Source of the DNA: Flavobacterium sp. Sd200
GTDB lineage: Bacteria > Bacteroidota > Bacteroidia > Flavobacteriales > Flavobacteriaceae
DNA: 64,000 nucleotides
Assembly (NCBI RefSeq): GCF_009826935.1
Contig: NZ_WUMN01000004.1
Coordinates: 310,001-374,000 of the forward strand
Direction of reading: 5' to 3'
Shown one piece after another: positions 1-8,950 of the stretch. The position numbers were made by a program, and so were the translations under genes. Position 1 is the stretch's first letter, and each line of letters starts with the position of its first letter. Below the pieces are notes generated by a model. It was not told where the DNA came from and searched no databases. It worked only from the letters and a program-made list of their open reading frames with translations.

Positions 1-1370
1 CCGCCATGTTTGGTTCTAAGGCAACAGCACAGGATTTACCCGCAGTGCTTACTGTATTTGACGAAGTAGTATTTTACGGTATGTATGACGGCCCTGTAAA
101 CACGCCCGTTCCTGAAGGCACTGTACGCAGTAAAAACTGGTCGTATGGTAAAAAACTTACCGAAGAGCAAATAGCCGTTATAGGTAACAGACTTACCATA
201 AATGTATTGGCAGAGGCTTTGTGTGATGATTATGACCGTATTGGGAACGTAAACCTTGCTTTTGTACCTAAAAATTCAACTTCTTATGTATATGAAGATG
301 TAATGAGGATAGAAGTGGGCAGGTTTATTACACCGTTTATGAACAATATTACACAGACGCCAACGCAGGTGCCTTATACTTTTGAGGCAGATAATATTGC
401 ACAAATACTTCATGACCCTATTCTGGCAGCCGAATATGATTTTTGGTTTGAGCTTGAGATATATGGGCATCAGGGTGGGCCAAGTGCCGACCAGGGTGGT
501 GCGCAATGGGACTTTTTATCTACCGGCCTTTGCAACAACAGGAATGATGTTTATAAAGGAACTTTAGAGCTTGTTACTGAAAATGATCCTGATCTTGTAT
601 TGGGTGAGAATCATTTTGAATGGCTTTCTTATAAGTTTGAACTTAAAGATTATGTTCAGGCTACCGAAACGAACAACATGGGGCAGGGTACTGATGAATT
701 GGACGAAACTGTAAGAACCATAAATTTTGATTTTGGCGAAGAAGTGCAAAATGCAAAGTTTTATGTTGTAGTTTCTAACCACGGGTCTTTTTATTCTACC
801 AGCGAAGAATACAGGAACATCCTGCATTATGTTTATCTTGACAATGTAGAGAAACTTAGATTCAGACCGGGGAGGGATTGTGAACCTTACAGGGTGTATA
901 ATACCATGGGCAACGGAGTTTATGGTCCTTCTGTAAGACCACTTAACTACTGGACAGGACGTGCCTGGTGCCCAGGTGCAAAAATAGAAACCCGTGTGGT
1001 AGAACTTGGCACACTTGCAGCCGGACAACACAGCTATAAAATGAATGTACCATCGGCATTGTTTACAAACGACCATGGATATTTCCCAATGTCAGTATAC
1101 GTTCAGGGATATTCTGATAGCTCAATGAGCTCAAAAGGATTTAAAGCAAACAACATAAGCGTATATCCTAATCCGGTAAACAACATTGCTACCATTTCAG
1201 CAAACGGACAGCAAATAAAAAATGTATCGGTGATCAATGCTTTAGGGCAAACGGTATTGCAAACAAAATCTGATAAAGTAGATATGACTAATCTGCAAAA
1301 AGGTATTTATGTAGTACAGGTAGAATTTGATAATAATCAGATTGCTACTAAAAAAATTGTAAAGAACTAA
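1..1370 (+). CDS. PNGase F-like secreted protein with T9SS sorting domain (5' partial)
   Basis: Resembles peptide-N-glycosidase F, which releases N-glycans from glycoproteins. From the first ATG (base 6), residues 73-84 (CDDYDRIGNV) and 106-111 (GRFITP) match the PNGase F segment around its catalytic Asp60 (D77 here). SEEYRNILH (266-274) matches the region around Glu206 (E268 here), and RAWCPG (319-324) matches the conserved WCPG motif. Residues 384-454 form a type IX secretion sorting domain (VYPNP start, KKIVKN end). The visible start FGSKATAQ looks like the end of a signal peptide and the frame is open to base 1, so the true start lies upstream of the window. Family membership is fairly secure; deglycosylating activity is inferred from retained acidic residues. 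Confidence 0.8.
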   Translation, partial: AMFGSKATAQDLPAVLTVFDEVVFYGMYDGPVNTPVPEGTVRSKNWSYGKKLTEEQIAVIGNRLTINVLAEALCDDYDRIGNVNLAFVPKNSTSYVYEDVMRIEVGRFITPFMNNITQTPTQVPYTFEADNIAQILHDPILAAEYDFWFELEIYGHQGGPSADQGGAQWDFLSTGLCNNRNDVYKGTLELVTENDPDLVLGENHFEWLSYKFELKDYVQATETNNMGQGTDELDETVRTINFDFGEEVQNAKFYVVVSNHGSFYSTSEEYRNILHYVYLDNVEKLRFRPGRDCEPYRVYNTMGNGVYGPSVRPLNYWTGRAWCPGAKIETRVVELGTLAAGQHSYKMNVPSALFTNDHGYFPMSVYVQGYSDSSMSSKGFKANNISVYPNPVNNIATISANGQQIKNVSVINALGQTVLQTKSDKVDMTNLQKGIYVVQVEFDNNQIATKKIVKN

Positions 1371-1391
1371 ATTACAAATTCTTTGTAACAC

Positions 1392-1421
1392 AATCCGCTC
1401 ATTCAATGGGCGGATTTTTTG
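1392..1421 (+). terminator. intrinsic terminator of the PNGase F-like gene
   Basis: AATCCGC at 1392 pairs with GCGGATT ending at 1416, followed by a T-run. It begins 21 bases after the stop codon and lies between two convergent genes. Confidence 0.75.
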
Positions 1422-1440
1422 TTTAAAGGGAAATGAAATC

Positions 1441-3984
1441 CTAAAAAATGAGTTTTACCATGGCATTTGGGGTGCGCTCTAAAGCATAGGTATTGACCAT
1501 TTCGACACCATTCCGGTTACTGTTTATGCGATAGTAAGTATTGATGATATTTTTGCGGTCAAAAATATTCAGTACTGCGGCTCCAAATTGCAGGCTGGTT
1601 TTTTCGGAGAGTTTTAAAGTATATGACGCCGAAAAATCTGCCTGAAAGAAATTACCAAGATGGTCAGAATTAGGGTCTCTGTAAGCCACAGATGGAATGC
1701 CGCTACTGCTATATACAGGCACATTTATTAGCGGTGGCGTAACTGGCCTTCCGGTAAACCATTTGCCTCCTAAGGCTATTTTGAGGTTATTCCACTCATA
1801 TATAGCTGCACAGTTTATGGTGTGTGCCAACTCAAAATTACTGGGGAATTTTTTAGGTTCTACGCCGTTAAAGCTGTAGTTATTGTTGTTCCATGTATAG
1901 CTAAGCCAGGCATAAAAGTCTTTAAATTGTTTTTGTACTAAAAATTCAGTGCCATAAACGGTATAGCTTCCTGTGGTTTGCACCAGCTCAAGCTGATCCT
2001 GAAATGCCTGCCCGTTAGAGGTAATTCCTTTTACTTTCTTGTAAAAATTATCAACAGATACTAACCATCCTCTGTTTTTATAAGATATTCCTAAAGATAC
2101 CTGATTGCTGTGCTGTATAGGTATATCGGCATCATCGGCAAGTACCCAACGGCGTTTTTCTATGCCTAAAAAGTCTGCCTGCAATTCCACTACCTGAGAG
2201 GCTGTTTGGCTCTTTTTCTCGGCCAGTACTTCTACTTTCCAATTGTTTGCAATATCATAAGTAAACTGCATGCGGGGCTCGGTATAAACAGCACCCAACG
2301 GGTCAATGTAATTTAACCTTACGCCAAACCGGGAAAAGATCCTGCCGTTTTCCGGACTAAATTCAAGCTCGCCTATCAGGGCATGGGTGCGCAATACTTT
2401 TTTTACATTGCGGTTGTACTGTGGTTCGTTAATATTGTCGCTGTTCTTTATGCCTATTTCATTATACTGGTATCCGCTGTGCAGGGTAAATGTCTGAGTT
2501 AGTATGCGCCTGTCATAAAGTTTCAATCCTGCATCAAGTATGGTATTTTTTTGACTGGTGATCTGGTTAAATTCTATAGACTGGTTTATACCGTCAACAT
2601 TGTAGTAAGAACCATATATGCCCACTTCTGTGCTATGACTCTCGTTCCATTTAGTGCGCCACAAAGTGGTTGCTCCTAACGTCAGTTGGTCAAGCCCGCT
2701 TGCTTTGGTAACCACATTGGTTTGGGTAATGGTGCCTTGGGTAAAATCCAGTTTGTTGTTTATGCCTATTACATCGGTATAAAAGTGATGCCTTTTGCCT
2801 ATTTTTTGATGGTACTGTGCCGTAAAATCGTAGAAATAGAACTCTTTATCGCTTTTATAATTTACATCGGTACTGTTGCTAAGAGCAGTAACCACTGTAT
2901 TTTGGAAAATTCGCTTAGAATATTTATTATAGGCAGGAAAAGCCAAAACATCTGTAAAAGAGCGGCGCGCAGTTAGTTCTATATTAGCATTTTTGTTGGT
3001 TTTAATACGGGTATAAAAATCAGCACTTATCATGTTTGTGCCTATACTTGTAGTATTTGTTCCGATGTCTGCGGGGCGTGATGTAATATCTATGGCACTC
3101 GATACACTTTCGCCATAAAAGGCCGATGTTCCGTTTTTAGAGATTTTGATATTATGTGCAAGATTGGGACTAAGGGCAGATATAAGCCCAAAAAAATGCC
3201 CTGTTTGAAAAAGACGAAGACCATTCCACATAAACAGGTTTTGGTCATGAGATCCGCCACGCACATTGATATTGCTAACTGTTTCGTCTATGCTGTTTAT
3301 TCCGGGTAGTTGCTGCATAGCCTGCAATACGTCAGGCTCTATAAGTCCTGGCAGTATACCGAATTTTTTAGGCTTAATGCCAAACGAACCGTCTTTTAAT
3401 TTAGACATACCTGTTGTAAGATATCGCTCGGTGACCACTTCATCGAGCTGCTGAACGGTAAGCGGAAGTACTATTTCAAGACAGTCGTTGCTGTCGGGCA
3501 GTTTTGCAGGTACTATGGCAGCCTGATAGCCCAGTTGCGCTACATATACAGATTGTGTTTTTTTGGGAATCTCAAAATAGCCATCGGCAGCGGTTACTAC
3601 TTTTACACCACCGTCAAACTGAACAACCGCATTTTCTATTGGCTGTCCAAATTCGTCAATAACATAGGCGCATTGCAGGTGCTCTGTTTCGGTTTTTGTT
3701 GAGGTATATATAATGATATAACCGCCCGTTTCTCTAAATGTAAGACCCGTGCGGTTTGATAGATATATAAGTATTGCTTTTAGTGGGAGGTGTCGTGGGG
3801 GCGGAAAAATGGAGTGACCCACAACATCTTCCTCGGCATAATTAAACTTAACGTGATATTGATTTTTTATACTGTTCAGTATTTTTTTTAACTCAATACT
3901 TTTGTTCTCGTCCTGTCCAAAAGCATTGGAGGCGAAAAAAAAAAATAAAATGAGCACTAAAAAATGCCTGATGCCCTGCATCAT
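1441..3984 (-). CDS. TonB-dependent receptor with STN signalling domain
   Basis: 847-aa outer-membrane receptor. The order is signal peptide (about 1-23, ending AFGQ), STN/secretin-TonB N-terminal domain (about 30-95), carboxypeptidase regulatory-like beta domain (about 105-175), plug (about 205-300, with INVRGG and YGE motifs) and a 22-strand-type barrel ending in the aromatic residue F847. The STN domain is typical of receptors that pass a substrate signal to a FecR protein. Its start overlaps the stop of the fecR-like gene upstream by 4 bp, and an ECF sigma gene precedes that, so this is a cell-surface signalling unit. No SusD-like gene follows, so the ligand is more likely a siderophore or small compound than a polysaccharide, but it cannot be named from sequence. 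Confidence 0.9.
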   Translation of the reverse strand: MMQGIRHFLVLILFFFFASNAFGQDENKSIELKKILNSIKNQYHVKFNYAEEDVVGHSIFPPPRHLPLKAILIYLSNRTGLTFRETGGYIIIYTSTKTETEHLQCAYVIDEFGQPIENAVVQFDGGVKVVTAADGYFEIPKKTQSVYVAQLGYQAAIVPAKLPDSNDCLEIVLPLTVQQLDEVVTERYLTTGMSKLKDGSFGIKPKKFGILPGLIEPDVLQAMQQLPGINSIDETVSNINVRGGSHDQNLFMWNGLRLFQTGHFFGLISALSPNLAHNIKISKNGTSAFYGESVSSAIDITSRPADIGTNTTSIGTNMISADFYTRIKTNKNANIELTARRSFTDVLAFPAYNKYSKRIFQNTVVTALSNSTDVNYKSDKEFYFYDFTAQYHQKIGKRHHFYTDVIGINNKLDFTQGTITQTNVVTKASGLDQLTLGATTLWRTKWNESHSTEVGIYGSYYNVDGINQSIEFNQITSQKNTILDAGLKLYDRRILTQTFTLHSGYQYNEIGIKNSDNINEPQYNRNVKKVLRTHALIGELEFSPENGRIFSRFGVRLNYIDPLGAVYTEPRMQFTYDIANNWKVEVLAEKKSQTASQVVELQADFLGIEKRRWVLADDADIPIQHSNQVSLGISYKNRGWLVSVDNFYKKVKGITSNGQAFQDQLELVQTTGSYTVYGTEFLVQKQFKDFYAWLSYTWNNNNYSFNGVEPKKFPSNFELAHTINCAAIYEWNNLKIALGGKWFTGRPVTPPLINVPVYSSSGIPSVAYRDPNSDHLGNFFQADFSASYTLKLSEKTSLQFGAAVLNIFDRKNIINTYYRINSNRNGVEMVNTYALERTPNAMVKLIF

Positions 3985-4889
3985 TCAGTAGATAATATAA
4001 TAGTGTTGTTGTTTGATCTTGATGATTTTAAATGATATACAGCCTGGATAATATCTAAAGCCGTATCAAGATTTTTTGTGGGAATGGTACCTGTAAAACG
4101 CTTTGACGGTATTGTATTTCCTGTTACAGTTATCTTAACGTTATACTGGCGTTCCAGCTCACTGATTATATTTTCCAGATTTTCTTTATCAAAAGAAGTC
4201 TCATAGTTTATCCATCCCGGAGCAGCTTTTTTATCATCTCCAACATTAAGGTTTTTACCGTTTTCGTAGGCAACGCTTTTGCCCGGTGTTAAAAATACAA
4301 CCTCATTTCCTGAAGCAACTTTTACCTTACCCTCAAAACAGGTAACGTCTAAACGGCCGTTACGTACTTTAACATTAAACTGTGTGCCTATTACCGTTAC
4401 GGTTCCGTGTGGAGTTACCACATCAAAAGTCTTGCCTTTGGCAGCTTTAAAATAAGCTTCTCCTTCAAGTTGTAGTCTTCGGTTGTTGTTCCAGTTAAAT
4501 TGTTTGTAGTTGGCTTCAGATCCTGAGTTAAGCACAACTTCAGAGTAGTCAGGTAATAAAAAAGTGTTTCTTTGCCCATTAGCAGCCATTTGCTCTGTGG
4601 TGTGCGATGCATATAAAAAGAAAGCAGCGCCAAGCAAAACAACAAAAATTGCTGCCACACGTGGCATCCAGGTGTTTAATGTGCGAACCTTAGGTTGCTT
4701 CGCTCTGTTTTTATTACGGGTAATATTTTGATATAGTGTATCCATATCTGCCTCGGGTGCAGTTAGCTCCGCAGAATACTCTTTAATTTTATTATAAGTG
4801 GCATACTCAGGGGTTTGCATAAAATCATGCAGCTCCTTTTCGGTCATTTCGTTGTTTAGCCACTTTGCTAAGGTAACATCCTCGTTCAT
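3981..4889 (-). CDS. FecR-family anti-sigma factor
   Basis: 302-aa inner-membrane protein. It has a cytoplasmic N-terminal segment (1-73), one membrane helix (about 75-94, VAAIFVVLLGAAFFLY), then a periplasmic FecR beta domain (about 110-215, with GEAYFKA and GTQFNV) and a C-terminal DUF4974-type STN-like domain (about 228-300, LENIISELERQYNV). FecR proteins hold or activate their partner ECF sigma factor depending on contact with the receptor STN domain. It sits between the sigma gene (45 bp gap) and the receptor gene (4 bp overlap), consistent with one transcript. Confidence 0.92.
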   Translation of the reverse strand: MNEDVTLAKWLNNEMTEKELHDFMQTPEYATYNKIKEYSAELTAPEADMDTLYQNITRNKNRAKQPKVRTLNTWMPRVAAIFVVLLGAAFFLYASHTTEQMAANGQRNTFLLPDYSEVVLNSGSEANYKQFNWNNNRRLQLEGEAYFKAAKGKTFDVVTPHGTVTVIGTQFNVKVRNGRLDVTCFEGKVKVASGNEVVFLTPGKSVAYENGKNLNVGDDKKAAPGWINYETSFDKENLENIISELERQYNVKITVTGNTIPSKRFTGTIPTKNLDTALDIIQAVYHLKSSRSNNNTIILSTE

Positions 4890-4934
4890 TGTTTCCTTCT
4901 GTTTTTTGTTGTAACAGCCGGGTTGTAAAAAACC

Positions 4935-5456
4935 CTACCTAAAAGTATCAATTTCTTTTCTTAATTGCAACAGCGCACCATGTATTCTTTTTTCAACGGC
5001 CTTTATTCCAATGCCAAGGATTTCGGCAATTTCATGATATTTTTTTCCTTCTATGCGGTGCAGCAAAAATGCAGTGCGCTGCGCTTCGCTAAGGTTGGCA
5101 ATTGCATTTTGCAGTTTTGCTTTAAACTGTTCTTCCTCCAGTAAAAATTCGGGACTAAGATTATCGCTGCCATTCTGAGTGTTTTTTTTAGAATATTCTA
5201 AAACCACTTTTTGGTGCGCAATTTGGTTTAGCGTAGTGTTATTGGCAACGGTATATAAAAACGATTTTGCTTTTTCGGGCGGAACGTTCGCGCAGTTTTC
5301 CCAAAGTTTAATAAAAGCTTCCTGTGTTACATCGTCTGCCTGTTCCCGGTTGCCAAACTTATAATAAAGATAATTGCGCAAAGCCTTTGCATGGCTTGCA
5401 AAAAAGTTGGCAAAGGTTAGTTCTTCGCAAATTCCGGTTGGTTTATCGCTGCTCAT
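4935..5456 (-). CDS. ECF RNA polymerase sigma factor (FecI/Bacteroidota type)
   Basis: Sigma-70 family protein of about 173 aa. Region 2 contains DDVTQEAFIKLW and region 4 a helix-turn-helix with KKYHEIAEILGIGIKAVEKRIHGALLQL. I start it at the ATG at 5456 (MSSDKPTG); an in-frame ATG at 5516 would add 20 residues that do not look like part of the family. It is first of the sigma / FecR / TonB receptor set and probably directs transcription of the receptor operon. Divergent from the delta-60 repeat gene. Confidence 0.9.
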   Translation of the reverse strand: MSSDKPTGICEELTFANFFASHAKALRNYLYYKFGNREQADDVTQEAFIKLWENCANVPPEKAKSFLYTVANNTTLNQIAHQKVVLEYSKKNTQNGSDNLSPEFLLEEEQFKAKLQNAIANLSEAQRTAFLLHRIEGKKYHEIAEILGIGIKAVEKRIHGALLQLRKEIDTFR

Positions 5457-5561
5457 TCCGTGTTTTAAAACAGGGCGTAAATTATAAATTATTTTGACAG
5501 TAAATGCATAAGGCAAACTATTTTAAAATTTTGTACATGTGTCTTACAAAATAATTATGTG

Positions 5562-5596
5562 TTTTGTTAAAATATTTTAGCGTTTACTTATTTTTG
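5562..5596 (+). promoter_or_regulatory. promoter of the delta-60 repeat protein gene
   Basis: TTTTG at 5562-5566 and TATTTTTG at 5589-5596 match the Bacteroidota/Flavobacterium promoter pattern (TTG and TAnnTTTG) with a 22-nt spacer. The -7 box ends 25 bases before the ATG. Confidence 0.65.
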
Positions 5597-5621
5597 CGCA
5601 ATACACAAATAACCGATTTTT

Positions 5622-7145
5622 ATGAAAAGAACATTACATTTATTTTTATTATGCTGCTTACTGCCTCTTGGTGTATTTGGACAGCCGGGTAGTTTTGACC
5701 CTGATTTTGGTACAAATGGGCGGGTTGCTGCCAATATTGGCGCGGGGATTAGTGATATGGTGTTGCAGCCAGACGGAAAAATAGTGGCATCTGGGGGCTA
5801 TGGGGTTAATGTTGACACAAGTTTTATGATTGTGAGATATTTAGAGGATGGAACATTAGATGCTGAATTTGGTGATAACGGCAGGGTAATTACTCAAATT
5901 GGCGATAGTGCCGCAATAAACTCTATAGCGTTGCAGCCTGATGGAAAAATAGTTGCAGCCGGGTCATCGAGTATTATAATCAACGGTGTTACAACTATAG
6001 ATGTAGCTGTAGCGCGTTACAATACAGATGGATCTTTAGATACTACTTTTAATACAACCGGTTTTTTAACAATTCCTTTGGAAGGCACCAGTAATGCAAA
6101 CGTAGTTAAAATACAGCAGGATGGTAAAATACTTTTAGCGGGTATACGAGATTCTCAATTTTCTATAATTAGGTTATTTGAGGATGGAACTATAGATGAA
6201 TCCTTTAATATGAATGGTTATCCTCATGCTAACACGAACAGACGTAAAGAAATTACGGCAATGGAACTTTTACCTGATGGATCTATACTGGCTTCGGGCA
6301 GGATTAATAATACAATGAATGTTGTAAAGTATACTTCTACAGGTTTGCCTGATGAGAGTTTTGGTAATGCCGGCTGGGTGTCTCTTGCACATATAAGTGG
6401 TATTACCTATATGCCGGGTATAGTAGTATTAGAAAATGGCGATATCATAATTGCGGGTGGTATTATGCCATCAACTAAATATATTGGTATATTAGTAAAA
6501 CTATCGGCAAACGGCAGCCTTGTGGAAAGTTTTGGCGAAAATGGCATTTTGTATAATGATGTGGGGGCAAATCTTTCTTGCCAGGCGAGGGAAGTTGCCG
6601 TGAGCAGGGGTAAGTTAATAGTAGGTTATAGTTCCGGGCTAACAAGTAATTACGATTTTAATGTAAGTGCCTATGATATGAATGGTGTGCCCGATATTAC
6701 TTTTGCGGATAATGGCAGCAATATATTTACATTCGGAGGGCTTGGCCACGAATATCTTTGTGCCATAGTAATTCAGCCCGATGATAAAATTCTGGTCGGG
6801 GGTACGGGTCCCGTCATGATGGGCTTCAGAATGGCGCGTTTAATGCCGGTTGATGCAGTTGCCGATACAGAAAGTTTTGATAAAACCGTAAATAGGTTTA
6901 TGGTTTACCCTAATCCTGTTACGGCAAATTCGGTACTGATGCTGGATATTAAAAATAGTGGTCCGGTTACTCTGCAATTGTATGACGTAAAAGGTACCCT
7001 CATAAGCACAATTGCGCAGAGTAAATTTTTTGCAGCCGGAAAAACGGAGGTACCATTGCAGTTGCCCCAACTTGAAAAAGGTGTTTATTTTTTAAATATC
7101 AGGGAGGCAGATAAGCAAAGCAATGTTGTGAAAATTGTTAATTAA
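5622..7145 (+). CDS. delta-60 repeat protein with T9SS sorting domain
   Basis: 507 aa. A signal peptide (about 1-20, LLPLGVFGQ) is followed by about seven delta-60 repeats (about 22-400), recognisable from recurring units such as GSFDPDFGTNGRV, GTLDAEFGDNGRV, GTIDESFNMNG and GLPDESFGNAG, each with LQPDGKI-like strands. Such repeats fold as a beta-propeller-like array. Residues 424-507 form a type A type IX sorting domain (MVYPNPV start, KIVN end), so the protein is predicted to cross the outer membrane and be released or attached to the surface. No catalytic motif is seen; ligand or role unknown. Confidence 0.88.
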   Translation: MKRTLHLFLLCCLLPLGVFGQPGSFDPDFGTNGRVAANIGAGISDMVLQPDGKIVASGGYGVNVDTSFMIVRYLEDGTLDAEFGDNGRVITQIGDSAAINSIALQPDGKIVAAGSSSIIINGVTTIDVAVARYNTDGSLDTTFNTTGFLTIPLEGTSNANVVKIQQDGKILLAGIRDSQFSIIRLFEDGTIDESFNMNGYPHANTNRRKEITAMELLPDGSILASGRINNTMNVVKYTSTGLPDESFGNAGWVSLAHISGITYMPGIVVLENGDIIIAGGIMPSTKYIGILVKLSANGSLVESFGENGILYNDVGANLSCQAREVAVSRGKLIVGYSSGLTSNYDFNVSAYDMNGVPDITFADNGSNIFTFGGLGHEYLCAIVIQPDDKILVGGTGPVMMGFRMARLMPVDAVADTESFDKTVNRFMVYPNPVTANSVLMLDIKNSGPVTLQLYDVKGTLISTIAQSKFFAAGKTEVPLQLPQLEKGVYFLNIREADKQSNVVKIVN

Positions 7146-7300
7146 GTACGAAGCTTCTTAATTTTCAAAAAAAATAAAATTTTGAGGTAGGGTATTTTTT
7201 TTATTACCTGTTTTGATACTGTAATCTATTTTTTTGGAATTGATCATTTGTTTGGAATGTAATAGTATTTGAAAAAGAAAACTACACTAAAATTGCTCAA

Positions 7301-7328
7301 CCGACCCCTATAAAGGGTCGGTTTTTTT
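7301..7328 (+). terminator. intrinsic terminator after the delta-60 repeat gene
   Basis: CCGACCC (7301-7307) pairs with GGGTCGG (7315-7321), followed by seven T. The 249-bp gap after the delta-60 gene otherwise shows no clear feature. Confidence 0.8.
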
Positions 7329-7394
7329 ATAAAAAATAAAATATAGGTAGGGTAAATATTTACTGGGTTGTTATTATATTACAGAAAAAAATAA

Positions 7395-8762
7395 ATGGGC
7401 AGGTTTAAAAATATATTTGCAATAGCTTTACTGGTGGTGCTTGTTTATGCAGTGTCTTGTCAGAACGATGCTGTAAGCGAGAACAGCACGGCAGCCCTTA
7501 CTCAGGAGTCGGAGCTTACAGCATTGCTGACCTCAATATCTGTAAGCGACAATATTACACGTACAGTTATAGACAGTACAAGTTGTTTCTATGTAAAACT
7601 TCCGGTAGAGGTTATTGCTAACGGGCAGCATATTACGGTTAACAGCAGTAATGATTATGTACTTGTAGAAGAGGCTTTGCAGAATAATACTATTACTGCG
7701 GCAGATGTGCTGACGATTGTTTTTCCTGTAACCATTGTATATGCCAATCATACAGAGATTGTTGTAAACAATGAGGCACAATATAGAAGTCTTGTAGATG
7801 CCTGTAACGATAATGCACATTATATAAGGGATTGTGTTGCTATAAATTATCCTATAACGGTGTTTAGCTATAACAGCAGGCTGCAAAGAGAAAATACTTA
7901 TATGCTTAACAATGATGAAGAGTTGTATTCTGTTTTGTTAAATATAGGGGCTAACGAATACTATTCTATAAGCTATCCTGTAACGCTTACCGTTGCAGGA
8001 CAGGAAGTGGTTTCGGCTAACAGCAACATACAGCTGCAGCAGGTAATAACCACAGCTATAGATGCCTGCGACCAAGGGCCTGTAGACCCTGAAGAGCCAT
8101 GTGATAATCCGGCAATACTTACTGATGGGTTAAAACTTTACATGCCGTTTTCGGGTAATGTTAATGATCTTAAGGGAAGTGTGGTGACAGCACCTAACGA
8201 TACTGTTTTTGTTGACGACCGTAGCGGTAATTCCAGATGTGCTATTTCTTTTAACGGAAACCAATCGTTAAGGGTAACATCATCTGCTGATAATGCCATA
8301 AAAGATGGTGATGAGTTAAGTATCAGTCTTTGGTTCAGAATGCAAAATACCGACCAGAGTAATTTTGAAGTTCTTTTTGCAAAAGGTTCGGGTGGTACAA
8401 ACGGATTTTATTTATCGGTTTATGATGGTAACACTCCTATGTTCGGTGCCGCTAATTTTCAGCAGATATGGGATATTAACTGGAACCAGACTTCGGCATT
8501 GCATACCGATACAACCAACTGGCACCATGTTGTAATAACGCTTACCAGTACGTATGAAGCCAAAATATATCGTGATGGGGTGCTGCAAAATACACAACAG
8601 TTTGAATATACCAATATAGGCGCAAATGCACTTGATTATTACATAGGCCAGGATTTTAGGGGCTGGATAGACGACCTAAGGGTTTACAATAGAGTTCTTA
8701 GCCCTGCCGATGTGCAAACACTCTTTAATATTGAGGGCGAATGCAACACTTGTTTAGATTAG
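7395..8762 (+). CDS. lipoprotein with four internal repeats and a LamG domain
   Basis: 455 aa. A lipoprotein signal ends at VYAVSC (Cys22). Residues 64-221 hold four repeats of about 42 aa, each with a P-V/I core strand (KLPVEV, VFPVTIVY, NYPITVF, SYPVTLTV) followed by a helix-like stretch such as NNEAQYRSLV or NNDEELYSVL. Residues about 244-450 form a LamG/concanavalin A-like jelly-roll (SISLWFRMQ, YIGQDFRGWIDDLRVYNRVLS is the usual signature, read in parts). No T9SS domain is present. Probably exposed on the cell surface and binding carbohydrate or protein; the partner is unknown. It has its own terminator. Confidence 0.85.
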   Translation: MGRFKNIFAIALLVVLVYAVSCQNDAVSENSTAALTQESELTALLTSISVSDNITRTVIDSTSCFYVKLPVEVIANGQHITVNSSNDYVLVEEALQNNTITAADVLTIVFPVTIVYANHTEIVVNNEAQYRSLVDACNDNAHYIRDCVAINYPITVFSYNSRLQRENTYMLNNDEELYSVLLNIGANEYYSISYPVTLTVAGQEVVSANSNIQLQQVITTAIDACDQGPVDPEEPCDNPAILTDGLKLYMPFSGNVNDLKGSVVTAPNDTVFVDDRSGNSRCAISFNGNQSLRVTSSADNAIKDGDELSISLWFRMQNTDQSNFEVLFAKGSGGTNGFYLSVYDGNTPMFGAANFQQIWDINWNQTSALHTDTTNWHHVVITLTSTYEAKIYRDGVLQNTQQFEYTNIGANALDYYIGQDFRGWIDDLRVYNRVLSPADVQTLFNIEGECNTCLD

Positions 8763-8806
8763 TTGTTTTTTTTAATATTTCAAGTTTTTTTTCAAAAAGG
8801 AGAAAG

Positions 8807-8834
8807 CCGATCAGTTGTAGGGGTCGGTTTTTTT
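8807..8834 (+). terminator. intrinsic terminator of the LamG lipoprotein gene
   Basis: CCGATC (8807-8812) pairs with GGTCGG (8822-8827, one G-T pair), followed by a T-run. Confidence 0.7.
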
Positions 8835-8874
8835 ATTTTTAGGAGTGATTGGTTTTTAGTTCGCTACATTACAT

Positions 8875-8918
8875 AAAAAAAACAAACCCCGTCAGTGTTT
8901 ATATACCAACGGGGTTTG
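8875..8918 (-). terminator. intrinsic terminator of gpmI
   Basis: CAAACCCCGT (8883-8892) and ACGGGGTTTG (8909-8918) form a perfect 10-bp stem. The adjacent A-run at 8875-8882 is a T-run on the minus strand. It lies just after the gpmI stop. Confidence 0.85.
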
Positions 8919-8950
8919 CATTATTTAAAGTCTTTCAGCTTCTAAAAATC

